From the NCBI RefSeq assembly GCF_003025615.1, contig NZ_PYMJ01000024.1:1-64000 (forward strand): 64,000 nt of DNA, read 5' to 3'. Below the pieces are notes generated by a model that did not search any database, was not told the origin of the DNA, and worked only from the letters and a program-made list of their open reading frames with translations. The translations under genes were made by a program, and so were the position numbers. This document shows positions 28,251 to 38,294 of this stretch, piece by piece. How positions within the stretch are numbered: the first letter of the stretch is position 1; the number at the start of each line of letters is the position of its first letter. Source of the DNA: Photobacterium frigidiphilum (GTDB lineage: Bacteria > Pseudomonadota > Gammaproteobacteria > Enterobacterales > Vibrionaceae).

Positions 28251-28784
28251 TTACGTTGATATATGTTCAGATAACTTTTGATAACGTGCATCAACATGCT
28301 CACCAAAGAGTGGATCATCCTGATAAACGTGCAGTTCTTTCGATACTGCCACCCAATCTTCTGCAGTAAAATCACGACGTATTAGCGGGAATATATTTTT
28401 TTCTTCAAACTCTAGATGTGCTTTCTGACGTGTGACAAACACATTCAACTTTTCAGCAAAGATATCGAGAGGAATAACGGCATCCATTAGTACCATTTCA
28501 ACCGTATCAGCAAACTCAGCAGTAAGTTGTGCCAACTGATGATGCTCTTGCTCGAGGCTTTGCATATCGCCATTTTTTGCATAATGCGATTGATAATAAC
28601 GGTACAGAATATCTTCCTTGGGATGATGGCAGTGTTCAGCATACTGTTGAAGATATTCCACAATATCTTTAATCAAGCTGTAATTAACCGTACGACCATT
28701 TTCAATAGCATCTAGCTTCTGCTGCAGAATATTCAATAAGCGGTTTATATAACCATGCTCAGTATGAATACTATCTAACATCAT
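28251..28784 (-). CDS. Hemerythrin-domain protein
   Basis: Predicted cytosolic four-helix bundle binding a di-iron centre; bacterial relatives sense or bind oxygen or NO, or store oxygen. The 177 residues contain the ordered iron ligands: H10 in HTEHGYI, HCHHPKED at about 53-60 (H and E), EQEHHQL near 79-85 and HLEFEEKNIFPLI near 132-144. No other domain is attached, so it is a stand-alone member. AGGAG precedes the first of two adjacent ATGs. It stands alone between DUF3545 and ung. The precise role cannot be read from sequence. Confidence 0.88.
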   Translation of the reverse strand: MMLDSIHTEHGYINRLLNILQQKLDAIENGRTVNYSLIKDIVEYLQQYAEHCHHPKEDILYRYYQSHYAKNGDMQSLEQEHHQLAQLTAEFADTVEMVLMDAVIPLDIFAEKLNVFVTRQKAHLEFEEKNIFPLIRRDFTAEDWVAVSKELHVYQDDPLFGEHVDARYQKLSEHIST

Positions 28785-28931
28785 AACCCTCTCCTTGATT
28801 GCTTATCTTAAATTCATTTGTTTAAGTGTAATTCATCAAAGAAAATACATATTGATCCTGATTACTAATTATTCACATTTTTACAGGTATTTATTAACAC
28901 CTGTTATTATCAATCATTTAAAACCAGCCAC

Positions 28932-29618
28932 TTACTCTTGAATCCTTTTAGGCTGCCAATCAATTGGTGATTGATTCATGCCACACAATAGCTGGTTCAC
29001 TTGAGAGAAATGCTTACAACCAAAGAAACCACGATATGCCGACAGCGGTGATGGGTGAGCCGATTTTAAAACATGATGCTTATCGGTATTAATCGTTTTA
29101 CCTTTCTTCTGCGCATGCGCCCCCCACAATACGAACACAATGCCAGCACTCTGTTGATCAAGCACATCGATGATTTTATCCGTAAATGTTTCCCAACCAA
29201 TCTTGGCATGTGAATGCGCTTTACTTTGCTCGACGGTCAATACTGTATTTAATAGCAGAACGCCTTGATCTGCCCAACTTTGAAGGTAACCATGCTGGGG
29301 AATTTGAAACCCTGGGATATCGGTGGCTAATTCTTTGTACATATTAGCGAGTGATGGGGGTGTTTTAATGCCAGGCAAAACAGAAAAACTCAAACCATGT
29401 GCTTGATTAGCGCCGTGGTAGGGATCTTGACCTAATATTACGACCTTTACTTGATCTAATGGGGTTGAATTAAATGCATTAAAAACATCTTGTTCAAGAG
29501 GAAAAATAACTTTGCCATTAGAACGGGCAGTAGACACAAACTGTTCAATATCCTGAAAGTAAGGCTGTTTTTTTTCTTGATTGATAATGTCTTGCCAAGT
29601 ATTTGTGTGGCTCATCAT
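28932..29618 (-). CDS. ung: Uracil-DNA glycosylase
   Basis: Excises uracil from DNA at the start of base excision repair. The 228-residue product has the water-activating motif GQDPYHG (catalytic D65, or D64 if the second ATG is used, the E. coli number), the LLNTVLTVE segment and the uracil-specific HPSPLSA loop near 186-192. Two adjacent ATGs are possible; AGGA lies five or eight bases before them. The AP-endonuclease gene nfo lies a little upstream on the same strand, so two steps of the same pathway are neighbours, separated by a possible 44-aa ORF. Confidence 0.96.
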   Translation of the reverse strand: MMSHTNTWQDIINQEKKQPYFQDIEQFVSTARSNGKVIFPLEQDVFNAFNSTPLDQVKVVILGQDPYHGANQAHGLSFSVLPGIKTPPSLANMYKELATDIPGFQIPQHGYLQSWADQGVLLLNTVLTVEQSKAHSHAKIGWETFTDKIIDVLDQQSAGIVFVLWGAHAQKKGKTINTDKHHVLKSAHPSPLSAYRGFFGCKHFSQVNQLLCGMNQSPIDWQPKRIQE

Positions 29619-29710
29619 ATTGATCCTGATTCGATGTAATACCGTTATTCTAACGATTTCAGCATTAAAATCAGAAGTGATTGTTCAGAGCCACCACAAA
29701 AATAACCACC

Positions 29711-29845
29711 TTAAGTCCTGCCAAGTTGATCTTTATGGTGTGGAGTAACGGGTGAACGCCAATGCCCACGGCCTTGAATTGGGCGGTTGGCTTGAGGTAA
29801 CCGAGCGGCATAAATTGCTGTTTGAGTAATCATTGTCATGTTCAT
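29711..29845 (-). CDS. Possible 44-residue small protein, unknown
   Basis: ATG at 29843-29845 follows TTGGAGTTAGGACT, a usable ribosome binding site. The peptide starts MNMTMITQTAIYAARLPQ and is basic, with a glycine/arginine/histidine-rich middle (QGRGHWRSP) and end HHKDQLGRT. No signal peptide or membrane segment. It lies 92 bases upstream of ung on the same strand. I do not recognise it. The rest of 29619-30018 shows only a weak hairpin near nfo. Confidence 0.45.
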   Translation of the reverse strand: MNMTMITQTAIYAARLPQANRPIQGRGHWRSPVTPHHKDQLGRT

Positions 29846-29980
29846 AGTCCTAACTCCAAGAAGAATAAAACCTGCTACGAATAAGAACATGAAAAAAGAA
29901 TGCCAACTTTTAAATAATACAACTAAACAAAATAAATACAGTTAGTTATATTAACTTTAATTTGATCATTCAAAAATAAG

Positions 29981-30018
29981 AAGCACTACCTCAACGCATT
30001 TGCCCTACTACAGTGCTT
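29981..30018 (-). terminator. Weak terminator-like hairpin after nfo
   Basis: AAGCACT at 29981-29987 and AGTGCTT at 30012-30018 pair over a 24-base loop, directly past the nfo stop. On the minus strand it is followed by CTTATTTTT. The long loop makes it uncertain. Confidence 0.4.
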
Positions 30019-30867
30019 TTATTTATTGTTCACAAATGAGCGTAACGTCATGATTTCTTGTTGCCAAATATCAGGGTTGATCGTTTCTAATACCAAAGGA
30101 ATATTGTCGAACCCACTCGCTTGCATCAGATAACGAAAGCAATCCCAGCCAATCTCACCTTCCCCTAGGCTATGGTGTCGATCTAAATGGCTTCCTAACT
30201 TACCCTTTGAGTCATTTAAGTGCATGCCACGTAAAAAAGACATTCCCACCACCTGATCAAATTCAGTAAATGTTGCCTCTGTAGCGGCTTCAGAACGTAA
30301 ATCATAACCCGCCGCGAATGTATGGCAGGTATCAATACACACACCCACTCGGCTTTTATCTTCAATCTGGTCGATAATTTCAGCTAGGTGTTCAAATCGC
30401 CAACCTACATTCGATCCCTGCCCTGCGGTATTCTCAATCACCGCCACAACCTCAGGTACTTCTTGATGCGCCATGTTTATCGATTCAGCAATCAATCTTA
30501 AACAGTCTGATTCACTGATCTTTTTTAAATGACTACCAGGATGGAAATTCAGTAAAGTAAGCCCGAGTTGATTACAACGCTGCATTTCATCAATAAATGC
30601 CGCACGAGATTTCTCAAGCTTTTCAGTCTCAGGGTTGCCCAAATTGATCAAGTAAGAATCATGCGGCAGAATCGCCTCGCTCTTAAATCCATACTGCTGA
30701 CAACGCGCTTTAAAAGCGGTAATAACATCTTGCTCTAATGGCTTAGCCACCCACTGTCTTTGATTCTTCGTGAATAGCGCAAAGGCGTTAGCACCAATTT
30801 TGGCTGCATTTTCCGGTGCGTTAAACACCCCACCAGCTGCAGAAACATGCGCACCAATTAACTTCAT
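30019..30867 (-). CDS. nfo: Endonuclease IV (AP endonuclease)
   Basis: Cuts DNA 5' to abasic sites and trims blocked 3' ends; three-zinc enzyme. The 282 residues keep the metal ligands at the E. coli positions: H69 in LPHDSY, H109 in NFHPGS, E145 in VIENTAGQ, then [13 protein letters not shown] (D179, H182) and [16 protein letters not shown]. It is divergent from grcA, with a 340-base gap that carries the FNR sites of grcA. Together with ung it forms a local base-excision-repair pair. Confidence 0.96.
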   Translation of the reverse strand: MKLIGAHVSAAGGVFNAPENAAKIGANAFALFTKNQRQWVAKPLEQDVITAFKARCQQYGFKSEAILPHDSYLINLGNPETEKLEKSRAAFIDEMQRCNQLGLTLLNFHPGSHLKKISESDCLRLIAESINMAHQEVPEVVAVIENTAGQGSNVGWRFEHLAEIIDQIEDKSRVGVCIDTCHTFAAGYDLRSEAATEATFTEFDQVVGMSFLRGMHLNDSKGKLGSHLDRHHSLGEGEIGWDCFRYLMQASGFDNIPLVLETINPDIWQQEIMTLRSFVNNK

Positions 30868-31055
30868 TTTATATCCTGTTAGTTACGTTATTTTTCCACA
30901 TGAATTACAACAAAATACGCCTCGTCATGGCCTACTTTCCGGTTAAAACAAGGGATGAACTTTTCATTTATGTTGTAATTTTACTACAAACGATCATTTA
31001 AACTATTTTTTAAACTTTAAACTCACTACCGAATTGTAGGTAAACTAAGGTTAAC

Positions 31056-31069
31056 TTGACCTAGCTCAA
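31056..31069. promoter_or_regulatory. Upstream FNR-like site of grcA
   Basis: TTGAC-CTAG-CTCAA matches eight of ten bases of TTGAT-N4-ATCAA. Its centre lies exactly 53 bases upstream of the second FNR site, so with the proximal site at -40.5 it falls at -93.5, the spacing I recall for the E. coli yfiD promoter, where the distal site dampens activation. Confidence 0.55.
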
Positions 31070-31108
31070 AAAAACAGCCGTATTAAAAATAAGGTTTTTT
31101 GTTGTAAT

Positions 31109-31122
31109 TTGATCTGCATCAA
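31109..31122. promoter_or_regulatory. Proximal FNR site of grcA (perfect)
   Basis: TTGAT-CTGC-ATCAA matches all ten consensus bases. A TATAAT -10 hexamer follows at 31147-31152, which puts the site at about -41 from the expected start near 31157, the class II activation position. It implies anaerobic induction of grcA. Confidence 0.8.
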
Positions 31123-31207
31123 TACCAATTTTCCATTACCGAGGTATATAATACGCAGCTCAATAAAAAACTTAAAAACTAACTACATTTCTTCGGAGAA
31201 TAAAGTC

Positions 31208-31585
31208 ATGATCACAGGCATTCAAATTACAAAATCAGCGAACGATGATCTACTAAATAGCATCTGGTTACTAGACAGTGAAACAAATGAAGCTCGCTGT
31301 GTTGTAGCAAAAGCTGGCTTTGAAGAAGATCAAGTTATCGCAGCAGCAGACCTAGGTGAATACGAATCTCGTGACGTTACTATTGAAGTTCCAGCTAAGG
31401 TTGAAGGTGGTCAGCACCTTAACGTTAACGTTCTTAAGAAAGAAACACTGGAAGATGCAGTGGCACACCCAGAAAAATACCCACAGCTAACAATCCGTGT
31501 ATCGGGTTACGCTGTACGTTTTAACTCTCTAACAACAGAGCAGCAAAAAGACGTAATCGCTCGTACTTTCACTAGCAGCCTGTAA
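31208..31585 (+). CDS. grcA: Autonomous glycyl radical cofactor GrcA (YfiD)
   Basis: Spare glycyl-radical domain that restores activity of oxygen-damaged pyruvate formate-lyase. The 125 residues are nearly the E. coli protein (MITGIQITK at the start, [30 protein letters not shown]) with the radical glycine in [10 protein letters not shown] near the C-terminus. Start: the frame is open 33 codons further, to 31109, but that would cover the FNR site and promoter; ATG 31208 follows CGGAG and matches family length. It is a single gene with its own promoter and terminator, and is divergent from nfo. Confidence 0.96.
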   Translation: MITGIQITKSANDDLLNSIWLLDSETNEARCVVAKAGFEEDQVIAAADLGEYESRDVTIEVPAKVEGGQHLNVNVLKKETLEDAVAHPEKYPQLTIRVSGYAVRFNSLTTEQQKDVIARTFTSSL

Positions 31586-31612
31586 TTTAGCTATTAGATA
31601 AAAGTATAAATA

Positions 31613-31639
31613 GAACGGTGCCTAAGGTGCCGTTTTTTT
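31613..31639 (+). terminator. Terminator after grcA
   Basis: AACGGUGCC pairs with GGUGCCGUU (two G-U pairs) over a UAA loop, followed by T7. Confidence 0.85.
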
Positions 31640-31889
31640 ATGCCTGTCATTCATCAAACTATCCCTATTAAATCTTATCCTCTTCTTTAAGATCATCTTA
31701 TTTATCAGTATGGCATTCATGTCACAAATATGAACATTGCTGACATTCACCTCTCAATATTGACCAAATAACAGACAATATCACTAATTTTAGCGTACCT
31801 TGCCAGCATTGTTGTTTGTATGGATAATTAGACAGATAACAATGTTCAGCATGAATTTCTTAAATCATTCCCTTTCAGGAGCCAGCTTT
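31640..31889. other. Upstream region of the symporter at 31890
   Basis: About 250 AT-rich bases; I see no clear promoter, operator or gene. The symporter frame is open back to 31800, but that part lacks a ribosome binding site. Confidence 0.3.
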
Positions 31890-33071
31890 ATGAAGTTAAT
31901 ACTAAAATTGATCTCTGGTATTTTGGTCGGCATCCTACTCGGCTTTTTTGCGCCGGATAGCATAATTCGAACACTACTCACAATAAAACAACTCGGCGGG
32001 CAATTAATCGGGTTTACCATTCCTCTGATTATTCTTTTTTACATTACGAGCGGTATTGCCAGCTTACCTAAAAATTCAGGTTCGTTATTAGGTAAAACCG
32101 TCGCACTCTCTTATGGTTCAACGATTATTGCAGGCAGTCTCGCCTTTCTTGTTGCCAGCGTTGTCATCGCTGGATTACCAGAATCAACGGTTACCGTCGC
32201 TAGCAGTTCTGATAAATTAACAAGCTTTCTAACATTAGAAATACCGCCATTATTTGGTGTAATGACAGCACTCGCGACAGCCTTTTTATTTGGATTAGGC
32301 ATCAGTATTACTGATAGCCAAAATTTAAGAACAATTGCAGATGAAGGGCGCAATGTTATTGACCTTTTATTGGCAAAAGTCATTATTCCATTTTTACCGC
32401 TATATATTGCTGGCGTGTTTGCTGAAATGTCAGCAGAAGGAACGGTTTTTACCACATTAAAAACATTCGGTGTAGTCTTAACCCTAGCTATCATCATGCA
32501 TTGGGTATGGATTACCATTCAGTACACAATAACGGGGTTGGTACTTCGTCAGTCACCAATAAAATTAATCAAAAACATGCTACCGGCCTACTTCACCGCC
32601 GTTGGTACCATGTCGTCGGCTGCAACCATTCCGGTTACCCTGCGCCAAACCAAAAAGAACGGTGTGGATGATTCGATTGCAAACTTTACTATTCCTTTAT
32701 GTGCCACGATCCACCTTTCAGGTTCAACCATCACACTCGTCACTTGCTCGACTGCTGTTATGGCATTAAGCCAGCACATTGCCATCCCATCATTACTTGA
32801 GATGTTACCTTTCATTATGATGCTTGGTATTACAATGATTGCCGCACCCGGTGCTCCAGGTGGTGCAGTAATGGCAGCACTAGGGTTAATGGCTTCTATG
32901 CTTGGTTTTGGCGAGGCTGAACTCGCTCTCATGATCGCACTGTATATGGCGCAAGATAGCTTTGGTACAGCCTGCAATATTACCGGAGATGGTGCTATCG
33001 CATTGTGGGTTAATAAGTTTTCTAAAGAAGAAAAACAACAGCCTGCGATTGAGGCTCAGCAAGAAAGTTAA
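31890..33071 (+). CDS. Dicarboxylate/amino acid:cation symporter (second DAACS member)
   Basis: Inner-membrane transporter of the same superfamily as the gene at 11772 but clearly different in sequence and shorter (393 residues). Motifs: MSSAATIPVTLRQT in the first re-entrant loop, FTIPLCATIHLSGSTITL, and the GAPGGAVMAALG hairpin. ATG 31890 follows CAGGAG and begins MKLILKLISGILVG, a normal first membrane segment; the frame is open 30 codons further, which is less likely. Substrate unknown: glutamate, serine/threonine or C4-dicarboxylates are all possible. It is convergent with thrC. Confidence 0.88.
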   Translation: MKLILKLISGILVGILLGFFAPDSIIRTLLTIKQLGGQLIGFTIPLIILFYITSGIASLPKNSGSLLGKTVALSYGSTIIAGSLAFLVASVVIAGLPESTVTVASSSDKLTSFLTLEIPPLFGVMTALATAFLFGLGISITDSQNLRTIADEGRNVIDLLLAKVIIPFLPLYIAGVFAEMSAEGTVFTTLKTFGVVLTLAIIMHWVWITIQYTITGLVLRQSPIKLIKNMLPAYFTAVGTMSSAATIPVTLRQTKKNGVDDSIANFTIPLCATIHLSGSTITLVTCSTAVMALSQHIAIPSLLEMLPFIMMLGITMIAAPGAPGGAVMAALGLMASMLGFGEAELALMIALYMAQDSFGTACNITGDGAIALWVNKFSKEEKQQPAIEAQQES

Positions 33072-33076
33072 CGCAT

Positions 33077-33109
33077 AAAAAAACGGTAGCCATTACGGCT
33101 ACCGTTTTC
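33077..33109. terminator. Bidirectional terminator between the symporter and thrC
   Basis: ACGGTAGCC and GGCTACCGT pair over ATTAC, with A7 on the left and T4 on the right. It ends the thr operon on the minus strand and the symporter on the plus strand. Confidence 0.85.
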
Positions 33110-33136
33110 AATTTAAAAAATACATGTTAGATCATT

Positions 33137-34423
33137 TTAATCTTGAACACTTCGTAACACCGCTTTTAACTGCTCAAAATCGTTATCGCGCTCTAGTGAT
33201 AACAGCTCCATCGCGCCATGCTTCGCAAGCGGGGCTGGCAGATCGATATCCAGCTCTAGGATCTCATCAACTACTTCTTTAAACTTCGCAGGATGCGCCG
33301 TGCATAAGAACAAGCCGGTTTCGCCATCTTGTAGCTGCTCATTAAGCACACGGTAAGCAATCGCCCCATGGGGTTCACATAAGTAACCATCTGCATTCAT
33401 TTCACGCAACGTTTCAGCGGTTTGCTCGTCTGTTACTGCGCCGTAGCCAAGCTCGTTAAGCCCCCAGCCTTTCAACTGGCATAACTCTTCGATACGTGGC
33501 CAGTTATTCGGCTCACTCACATCCATTGCATTAGAAATGGTTGGAATTGTTGATGTTGGTGCCCACTCACCCGTTTGCAGGTAACGTGGTACGGTGTCAT
33601 TCGCATTCGTTGCAACAATAAAACGCTTCACTGGCAAACCAAGTGATTTAGCTAACAAACCTGCTGTTAAGTTACCAAAATTACCACTTGGTACTGAAAT
33701 CACTAAATTTTCACGTTGCGCTTTAGGTAGTTGAGCAACAGCTTCAAAGTAGTAGCAAATCTGCGCCATCAAACGACTGATGTTAATCGAGTTTGCTGAG
33801 TTTAGACCAACATCTTGACGTAATTGTTCATCATCAAACGAGGCTTTAACCAGTGCCTGACAATCATCAAATGTGCCTTCTACAGCAACAGTGGTAATAT
33901 TGCGACCTAACGTACAGAATAATTTTTCCTGTAACGGGCTGATTTTGCCTTTCGGATATAAGATCACAACCTTAATATTATCCATGCCGTAAAAAGCATG
34001 GGCGACAGCAGCTCCCGTATCACCCGACGTTGCAGTCAAAATCGTTACTTTGCCATCTTTCTCGGACACAGCAGCTAAAGATTGCGCCATGAATCGGCCA
34101 CCAAAATCTTTAAAAGCTAATGTAGGGCCGTGAAATAACTCTAGTGCGTAAACGCCGTCTTTTACTTTGGCTAAAGGGGCTGGGAATTGGAACGCGTTAT
34201 CCACCATTTGGTTAACGGTTTCTGAAGTAAGCTCTTCACCAATAAAGGCTGAAAGAATTTTGCTGCTACGGCTAACAAAATCCATTTCTAATAATGCATC
34301 GACATCACCCAAATCAGGTAACTCTGATGGGAAAAACAGACCTTGATTACGTCCTAAACCTTGACGTACTGCCTGACCAAAGGAAACCTGTTCTTGATGT
34401 TCTTTTAAATTATACAGCTTCAT
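33137..34423 (-). CDS. thrC: Threonine synthase
   Basis: Last step of threonine synthesis: converts O-phosphohomoserine to threonine with pyridoxal phosphate. The 428-residue protein starts MKLYNLKEHQEQVSF as in enteric ThrC, with the PLP lysine in LAFKDFGGRF at about 107 and the phosphate-binding SVPSGNFGNL near 238. Two bases separate it from thrB, so translation is probably coupled. Last gene of thrLABC. Confidence 0.97.
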   Translation of the reverse strand: MKLYNLKEHQEQVSFGQAVRQGLGRNQGLFFPSELPDLGDVDALLEMDFVSRSSKILSAFIGEELTSETVNQMVDNAFQFPAPLAKVKDGVYALELFHGPTLAFKDFGGRFMAQSLAAVSEKDGKVTILTATSGDTGAAVAHAFYGMDNIKVVILYPKGKISPLQEKLFCTLGRNITTVAVEGTFDDCQALVKASFDDEQLRQDVGLNSANSINISRLMAQICYYFEAVAQLPKAQRENLVISVPSGNFGNLTAGLLAKSLGLPVKRFIVATNANDTVPRYLQTGEWAPTSTIPTISNAMDVSEPNNWPRIEELCQLKGWGLNELGYGAVTDEQTAETLREMNADGYLCEPHGAIAYRVLNEQLQDGETGLFLCTAHPAKFKEVVDEILELDIDLPAPLAKHGAMELLSLERDNDFEQLKAVLRSVQD

Positions 34424-34425
34424 AG

Positions 34426-35382
34426 TTATAGCTCACTTCCTGTTACTTTCGATCCCGTGCTGTCTAAACGACAGACATGGACAAATCCTTCATCATTCTG
34501 AACATAATTGTCTTCGAGCCAACGTGCAATACGTTTTGCCACTTCTAGGTCATTACAGACACTAAACATGGTTGGTCCTGAACCAGAGATCCCACTCGCC
34601 AATGCCCCTGCTTCCAGGGCATATTGTCGTGCATTTGAAAAACCAGGCAACAATCGTTCGCGATAGGGTTCAGCAACCACATCTTTAACCATTTTTGCCG
34701 CAAGCTCTGGTTGCTGAGAATGGCAGGCATGAATGAAGCCACCAAGGTAACGACCATGCGCAATGACATCTTGTCGACGGTACTGAGACGGCAAGATGGC
34801 ACGCGCTTCTGCTGTAGGCACTTTAATGCCAGGATAGGCCATCACCCAATACCAATCGTCAAAGCAAGGCACCGACTGGCTAATAATACCCAGCTCTTGA
34901 ACCATAAATTGCAGCCCGCCCAAATAACACGGTGCCACATTATCGTAATGTAAACTTCCGGAAATTTTTGCTTCCATTTCCCCCATCAAAGTCAATAATT
35001 CGACTTCATTCAACGGCAAGTTATGAAAACGGTTTAATGCATCTAATGCTGCAACAACTGAACATGCACTCGAGCCCAAACCCGAACCAATTGGCATATT
35101 CTTTTCAAGTGTCATCGCTACAGGTTTTAATTCGATGCTTTTCTTATCTAACTCACGAGCAAACACTAACCAACAATGGTAAACAATGTTCTCTTCTTTC
35201 TCTGCAGGCAACTTTGCAACAAAATCACCGACGCATTTTAAGGTAAAAGGTTGATCACCAGCGGCAACTTCAACGCGATCACCCAATAAAGACCCATCAA
35301 TCGGTGATACAGCCGCACCCAGTACATCAAACCCAACACTTACATTGCCAATTGATGCTGGCGCATAAACAACAACACTCAT
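34426..35382 (-). CDS. thrB: Homoserine kinase
   Basis: Phosphorylates homoserine with ATP. GHMP-kinase fold; the 318 residues show the ATP loop [14 protein letters not shown] at about 91-104 and the C-terminal [15 protein letters not shown]. coli ThrB is 310 residues. It lies two bases after thrA and two before thrC. Confidence 0.97.
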   Translation of the reverse strand: MSVVVYAPASIGNVSVGFDVLGAAVSPIDGSLLGDRVEVAAGDQPFTLKCVGDFVAKLPAEKEENIVYHCWLVFARELDKKSIELKPVAMTLEKNMPIGSGLGSSACSVVAALDALNRFHNLPLNEVELLTLMGEMEAKISGSLHYDNVAPCYLGGLQFMVQELGIISQSVPCFDDWYWVMAYPGIKVPTAEARAILPSQYRRQDVIAHGRYLGGFIHACHSQQPELAAKMVKDVVAEPYRERLLPGFSNARQYALEAGALASGISGSGPTMFSVCNDLEVAKRIARWLEDNYVQNDEGFVHVCRLDSTGSKVTGSEL

Positions 35383-35384
35383 CT

Positions 35385-37844
35385 TTATACTCCCAACTTC
35401 CAGCCTAATGTACGCATTAGATCAGCAAACACGCCTGCCGCTGTCACTTCTGTACCAGCACCGTAACCACGTAACACTAATGGAATCGGTTGATAATAAC
35501 GGCTGTAGAATGCCAAGGCATTTTCGCCATCTTTAATTTTAAACATTGGATCATCAGGGTTTACTGCTGCAATCTTAACGAAGCATTTGCCTTGATCAAT
35601 TTCACCAACGTAACGCAAGACTTTATCTTCTTTTGCCGCATCTGCTGATAACTGCTCAAAGTAAGCATTCGCTTCTGGCAAACGAGCCATGAAATCATCA
35701 ATAGAGCCTTCTGCATTAAAACCTGGTGGCAATGCCTGCTCGACGACAACATCTTCCAGTTCTAGTGCTAAGCCCGTTTCACGCGCCAAAATAAGCAGTT
35801 TACGTGCGACATCCATACCCGATAAATCATCACGAGGATCAGGTTCTGTAAAGCCGTTTTCACGAGCAATCGTGGTGGCATCACTAAAACTCATACCTTC
35901 ATCTAACTTACCGAAGATATAAGATAATGAACCCGATAAAATGCCAGAGAAGCGCGAAAGTTCATCACCTGCAGACAGCAAATTCTGTAAGTTTTCAATA
36001 ACCGGTAAACCGGCACCAACCGTTGTGTCGTACATAAATTTACGACGAGTAGAACGTGCCGCCTGACGCAACTGATGGTAATACGCCATGCTCGCGGTAT
36101 TGGCTTTCTTGTTTGGTGTAATAACGTGGAAACCTGCCGCTAGATAGTCAACATACTGCTCTGCAATACCTTGATCAGACGTACAGTCAATCACGACGGG
36201 GTTAATAATATGGTGACGCTGAACCAATTGGATCATACGTGCCAGAGTTAATGGCTCATTCGCCATCCCGACCTGATCACGCCAGTTTTCAAGTGGAATA
36301 CCATTATTATTAAGTAACAAGCCTTTACTGTTCGCTAAACCACAGACACGAATAACAATGCCTTTGTCTGCAAGTTTTGCTTGTTGACGACGAATCTGTT
36401 CAACCAGTTCACCACCAACACCACCCACACCAATCACAAATACATCAAGAAAGTGTTTACTGTTAAACAGGTTTTCATGACACGCTTTCACCGCTTCAGC
36501 CACTTTAATCGCTGGGATTACCGCAGAAATTGCACGCTCAGAAGAGCCTTGAGCTATCGCAATAATATTCACATTTACTTCTGCTAAAGAGGTAAAGAAA
36601 CGTGAAGCAACCCCTTGCGATGTACGCATGCCGTCACCCACTAATGTCACAATAGCGGAATCATCGACAAACTCGATAGGCTCTAAGAGGCCTTCTTTTA
36701 ACTCTAATTCGAAGTTGTTTTGTAGCGCTTGTTGCGCTAAAACTTTATCGTCACTATCGATACAGAAACTAATACTGTATTCAGATGATGATTGTGTAAT
36801 CAGTACAATCGATACACCAGAAATTGACATCGCGCCAAAGACACGCGCAGCCATGCCAACCATGCCTTTCATTCCAGGACCCGATACGTTGACCATGGTC
36901 AGGTTTTTCAGCGTGGTAATGCCTTTTATCGCCAAGTTATCTTCACCGGTATCAAGACCGATTAATGTACCAGCACCTTGTGGCTTAAAACTGTTTTTGA
37001 TTAAGCAAGGAATATGGAACTGGGCAATAGGAGCGATTGTTTTCGGGTGTAGAACCGATGCACCGAAATAAGATAGTTCCATTGCTTCTTGGTAACTTAA
37101 GGATTTAAGTAAGCGAGCATCAGGTACAATGCGAGGATCGCAACTATATACACCATCAACATCTGTCCAGATTTCACAGCACTCAGCACGAAGACAAGCT
37201 GCTAATACTGCTGCAGAATAGTCAGAACCATTACGCCCTAGCGTTACTAATTCACCGTCACAGTTACCCGCCGTAAAGCCAGGCATAATATTAACGTGAC
37301 CTTCCGGTAGCGGGTTTCGTTTGAAATTTTGCGTCGACAATTCAATATCAACGTGTGCTTCGAGATAATCGCCATGGGCAAACAAGTAGGCGACAGGATC
37401 AATTAAGCTCGCAGGCTGGCCTTTCGCTTCAAGCAGGGCTTTCATTGTAACAATCGATAAACGCTCACCTTTACTGATGATTTTTGCGTATACATTGTCT
37501 GGGCATAAGCCTAATAGCTTCATGCCATGCACATACTGTTTAAGCTGACCTAACGAACTCGCCAGCTTTGCATCAACCAAGGCCTTATCAAAGGTTGGCA
37601 CTAACGTTTTAAGACCAGAAAACAATTCATTAAATACAGCTTCTAAATCAGCGACCTGAAGATCAGCTTCGCCAGTTTTCACAGTACTATCTATTACCGA
37701 AACTAACTTGTTTGTTACTTTTCCTGGTGCTGAAAGCACGACAGACACATCACCTTGCTGAGCATTATTGGCAATAATATCTGCCGCTCGTAAAAATCGT
37801 TCTGCATCTGATAAAGATGAACCACCAAACTTAAATACCCGCAT
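35385..37844 (-). CDS. thrA: Bifunctional aspartokinase/homoserine dehydrogenase I
   Basis: Catalyses the first and third steps from aspartate to threonine. The 819 residues (E. coli 820) divide into an N-terminal aspartokinase (start [31 protein letters not shown] near 206), a regulatory region with two ACT domains (about 310-460) and a homoserine dehydrogenase (NAD-binding [15 protein letters not shown] near 472 and [12 protein letters not shown] near 634). It follows the thr leader and attenuator, so expression should fall when threonine and isoleucine are plentiful. Confidence 0.97.
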   Translation of the reverse strand: MRVFKFGGSSLSDAERFLRAADIIANNAQQGDVSVVLSAPGKVTNKLVSVIDSTVKTGEADLQVADLEAVFNELFSGLKTLVPTFDKALVDAKLASSLGQLKQYVHGMKLLGLCPDNVYAKIISKGERLSIVTMKALLEAKGQPASLIDPVAYLFAHGDYLEAHVDIELSTQNFKRNPLPEGHVNIMPGFTAGNCDGELVTLGRNGSDYSAAVLAACLRAECCEIWTDVDGVYSCDPRIVPDARLLKSLSYQEAMELSYFGASVLHPKTIAPIAQFHIPCLIKNSFKPQGAGTLIGLDTGEDNLAIKGITTLKNLTMVNVSGPGMKGMVGMAARVFGAMSISGVSIVLITQSSSEYSISFCIDSDDKVLAQQALQNNFELELKEGLLEPIEFVDDSAIVTLVGDGMRTSQGVASRFFTSLAEVNVNIIAIAQGSSERAISAVIPAIKVAEAVKACHENLFNSKHFLDVFVIGVGGVGGELVEQIRRQQAKLADKGIVIRVCGLANSKGLLLNNNGIPLENWRDQVGMANEPLTLARMIQLVQRHHIINPVVIDCTSDQGIAEQYVDYLAAGFHVITPNKKANTASMAYYHQLRQAARSTRRKFMYDTTVGAGLPVIENLQNLLSAGDELSRFSGILSGSLSYIFGKLDEGMSFSDATTIARENGFTEPDPRDDLSGMDVARKLLILARETGLALELEDVVVEQALPPGFNAEGSIDDFMARLPEANAYFEQLSADAAKEDKVLRYVGEIDQGKCFVKIAAVNPDDPMFKIKDGENALAFYSRYYQPIPLVLRGYGAGTEVTAAGVFADLMRTLGWKLGV

Positions 37845-37931
37845 TCCCTACTCCCGACTTCCTTAATTATCCATTAACTAACTGTTTAATTTCAGCAGTA
37901 ATGTTCAAATCTATTTCATTTAAAAAAGGTT

Positions 37932-37972
37932 AAAAAAAAGCCCGCATCTAATAAGAAGTGCGGGCTTTTTTT
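37932..37972 (-). terminator. Attenuator terminator of the thr operon
   Basis: Read on the minus strand, AGCCCGCA and TGCGGGCT pair around CTTCTTATTAGA-type loop sequence and are followed by T8. The end of the leader peptide frame (GGTGCGGGC, 37992-38000) can pair with the first arm instead, forming the antiterminator. It lies between thrL and thrA. Confidence 0.88.
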
Positions 37973-37988
37973 AAGAATCTTATGCGTA

Positions 37989-38060
37989 TCAGCCCGCACC
38001 AACACGAATAATCGTGCCAGTAATAATAATGGTTGTGGTTGTGCTGATAACGTTAAACAT
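37989..38060 (-). CDS. thrL: thr operon leader peptide
   Basis: A 23-residue peptide, MFNVISTTTTIIITGTIIRV followed by GAG. Six threonine and seven isoleucine codons are packed into codons 5-18, so ribosome stalling under threonine or isoleucine shortage would free the antiterminator. The ending GAG and the overall design match E. coli ThrL although the sequence differs. Confidence 0.92.
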   Translation of the reverse strand: MFNVISTTTTIIITGTIIRVGAG

Positions 38061-38098
38061 AATGTGTTTTGAATTACTCAATTCTCTCAATTACTTTA

Positions 38099-38127
38099 GA
38101 TTTACCTTACCCCACATCGAGAGTCAA
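38099..38127 (-). promoter_or_regulatory. Likely thr operon promoter
   Basis: On the minus strand TTGACT (38122-38127), a 17-base spacer and TAAATC (38099-38104) form a sigma-70 promoter about 40 bases before thrL. Confidence 0.6.
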
Positions 38128-38294
38128 CAATGTTTTAACTTTATACTTAAAATTCTTTATAAATACGGGCTTGAATACATATTGATGCGTTATACCGAAA
38201 AAGTATAAAAAACAAACAGATTTAATTGCAGTTCGTGTCTCCTCGTTGCATAGTTAATCTAATACAAAAACAATAATGATTCGGAGGGAACCGG

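Noticed and set aside
31109-31207. 33-codon extension of grcA
   Set aside because: It would cover the FNR site and the -10 element, and GrcA of normal length starts at 31208.
32588-32977. Antisense frame in the second symporter
   Set aside because: Shadow of the coding strand; hydrophobic codon pattern explains the open frame.
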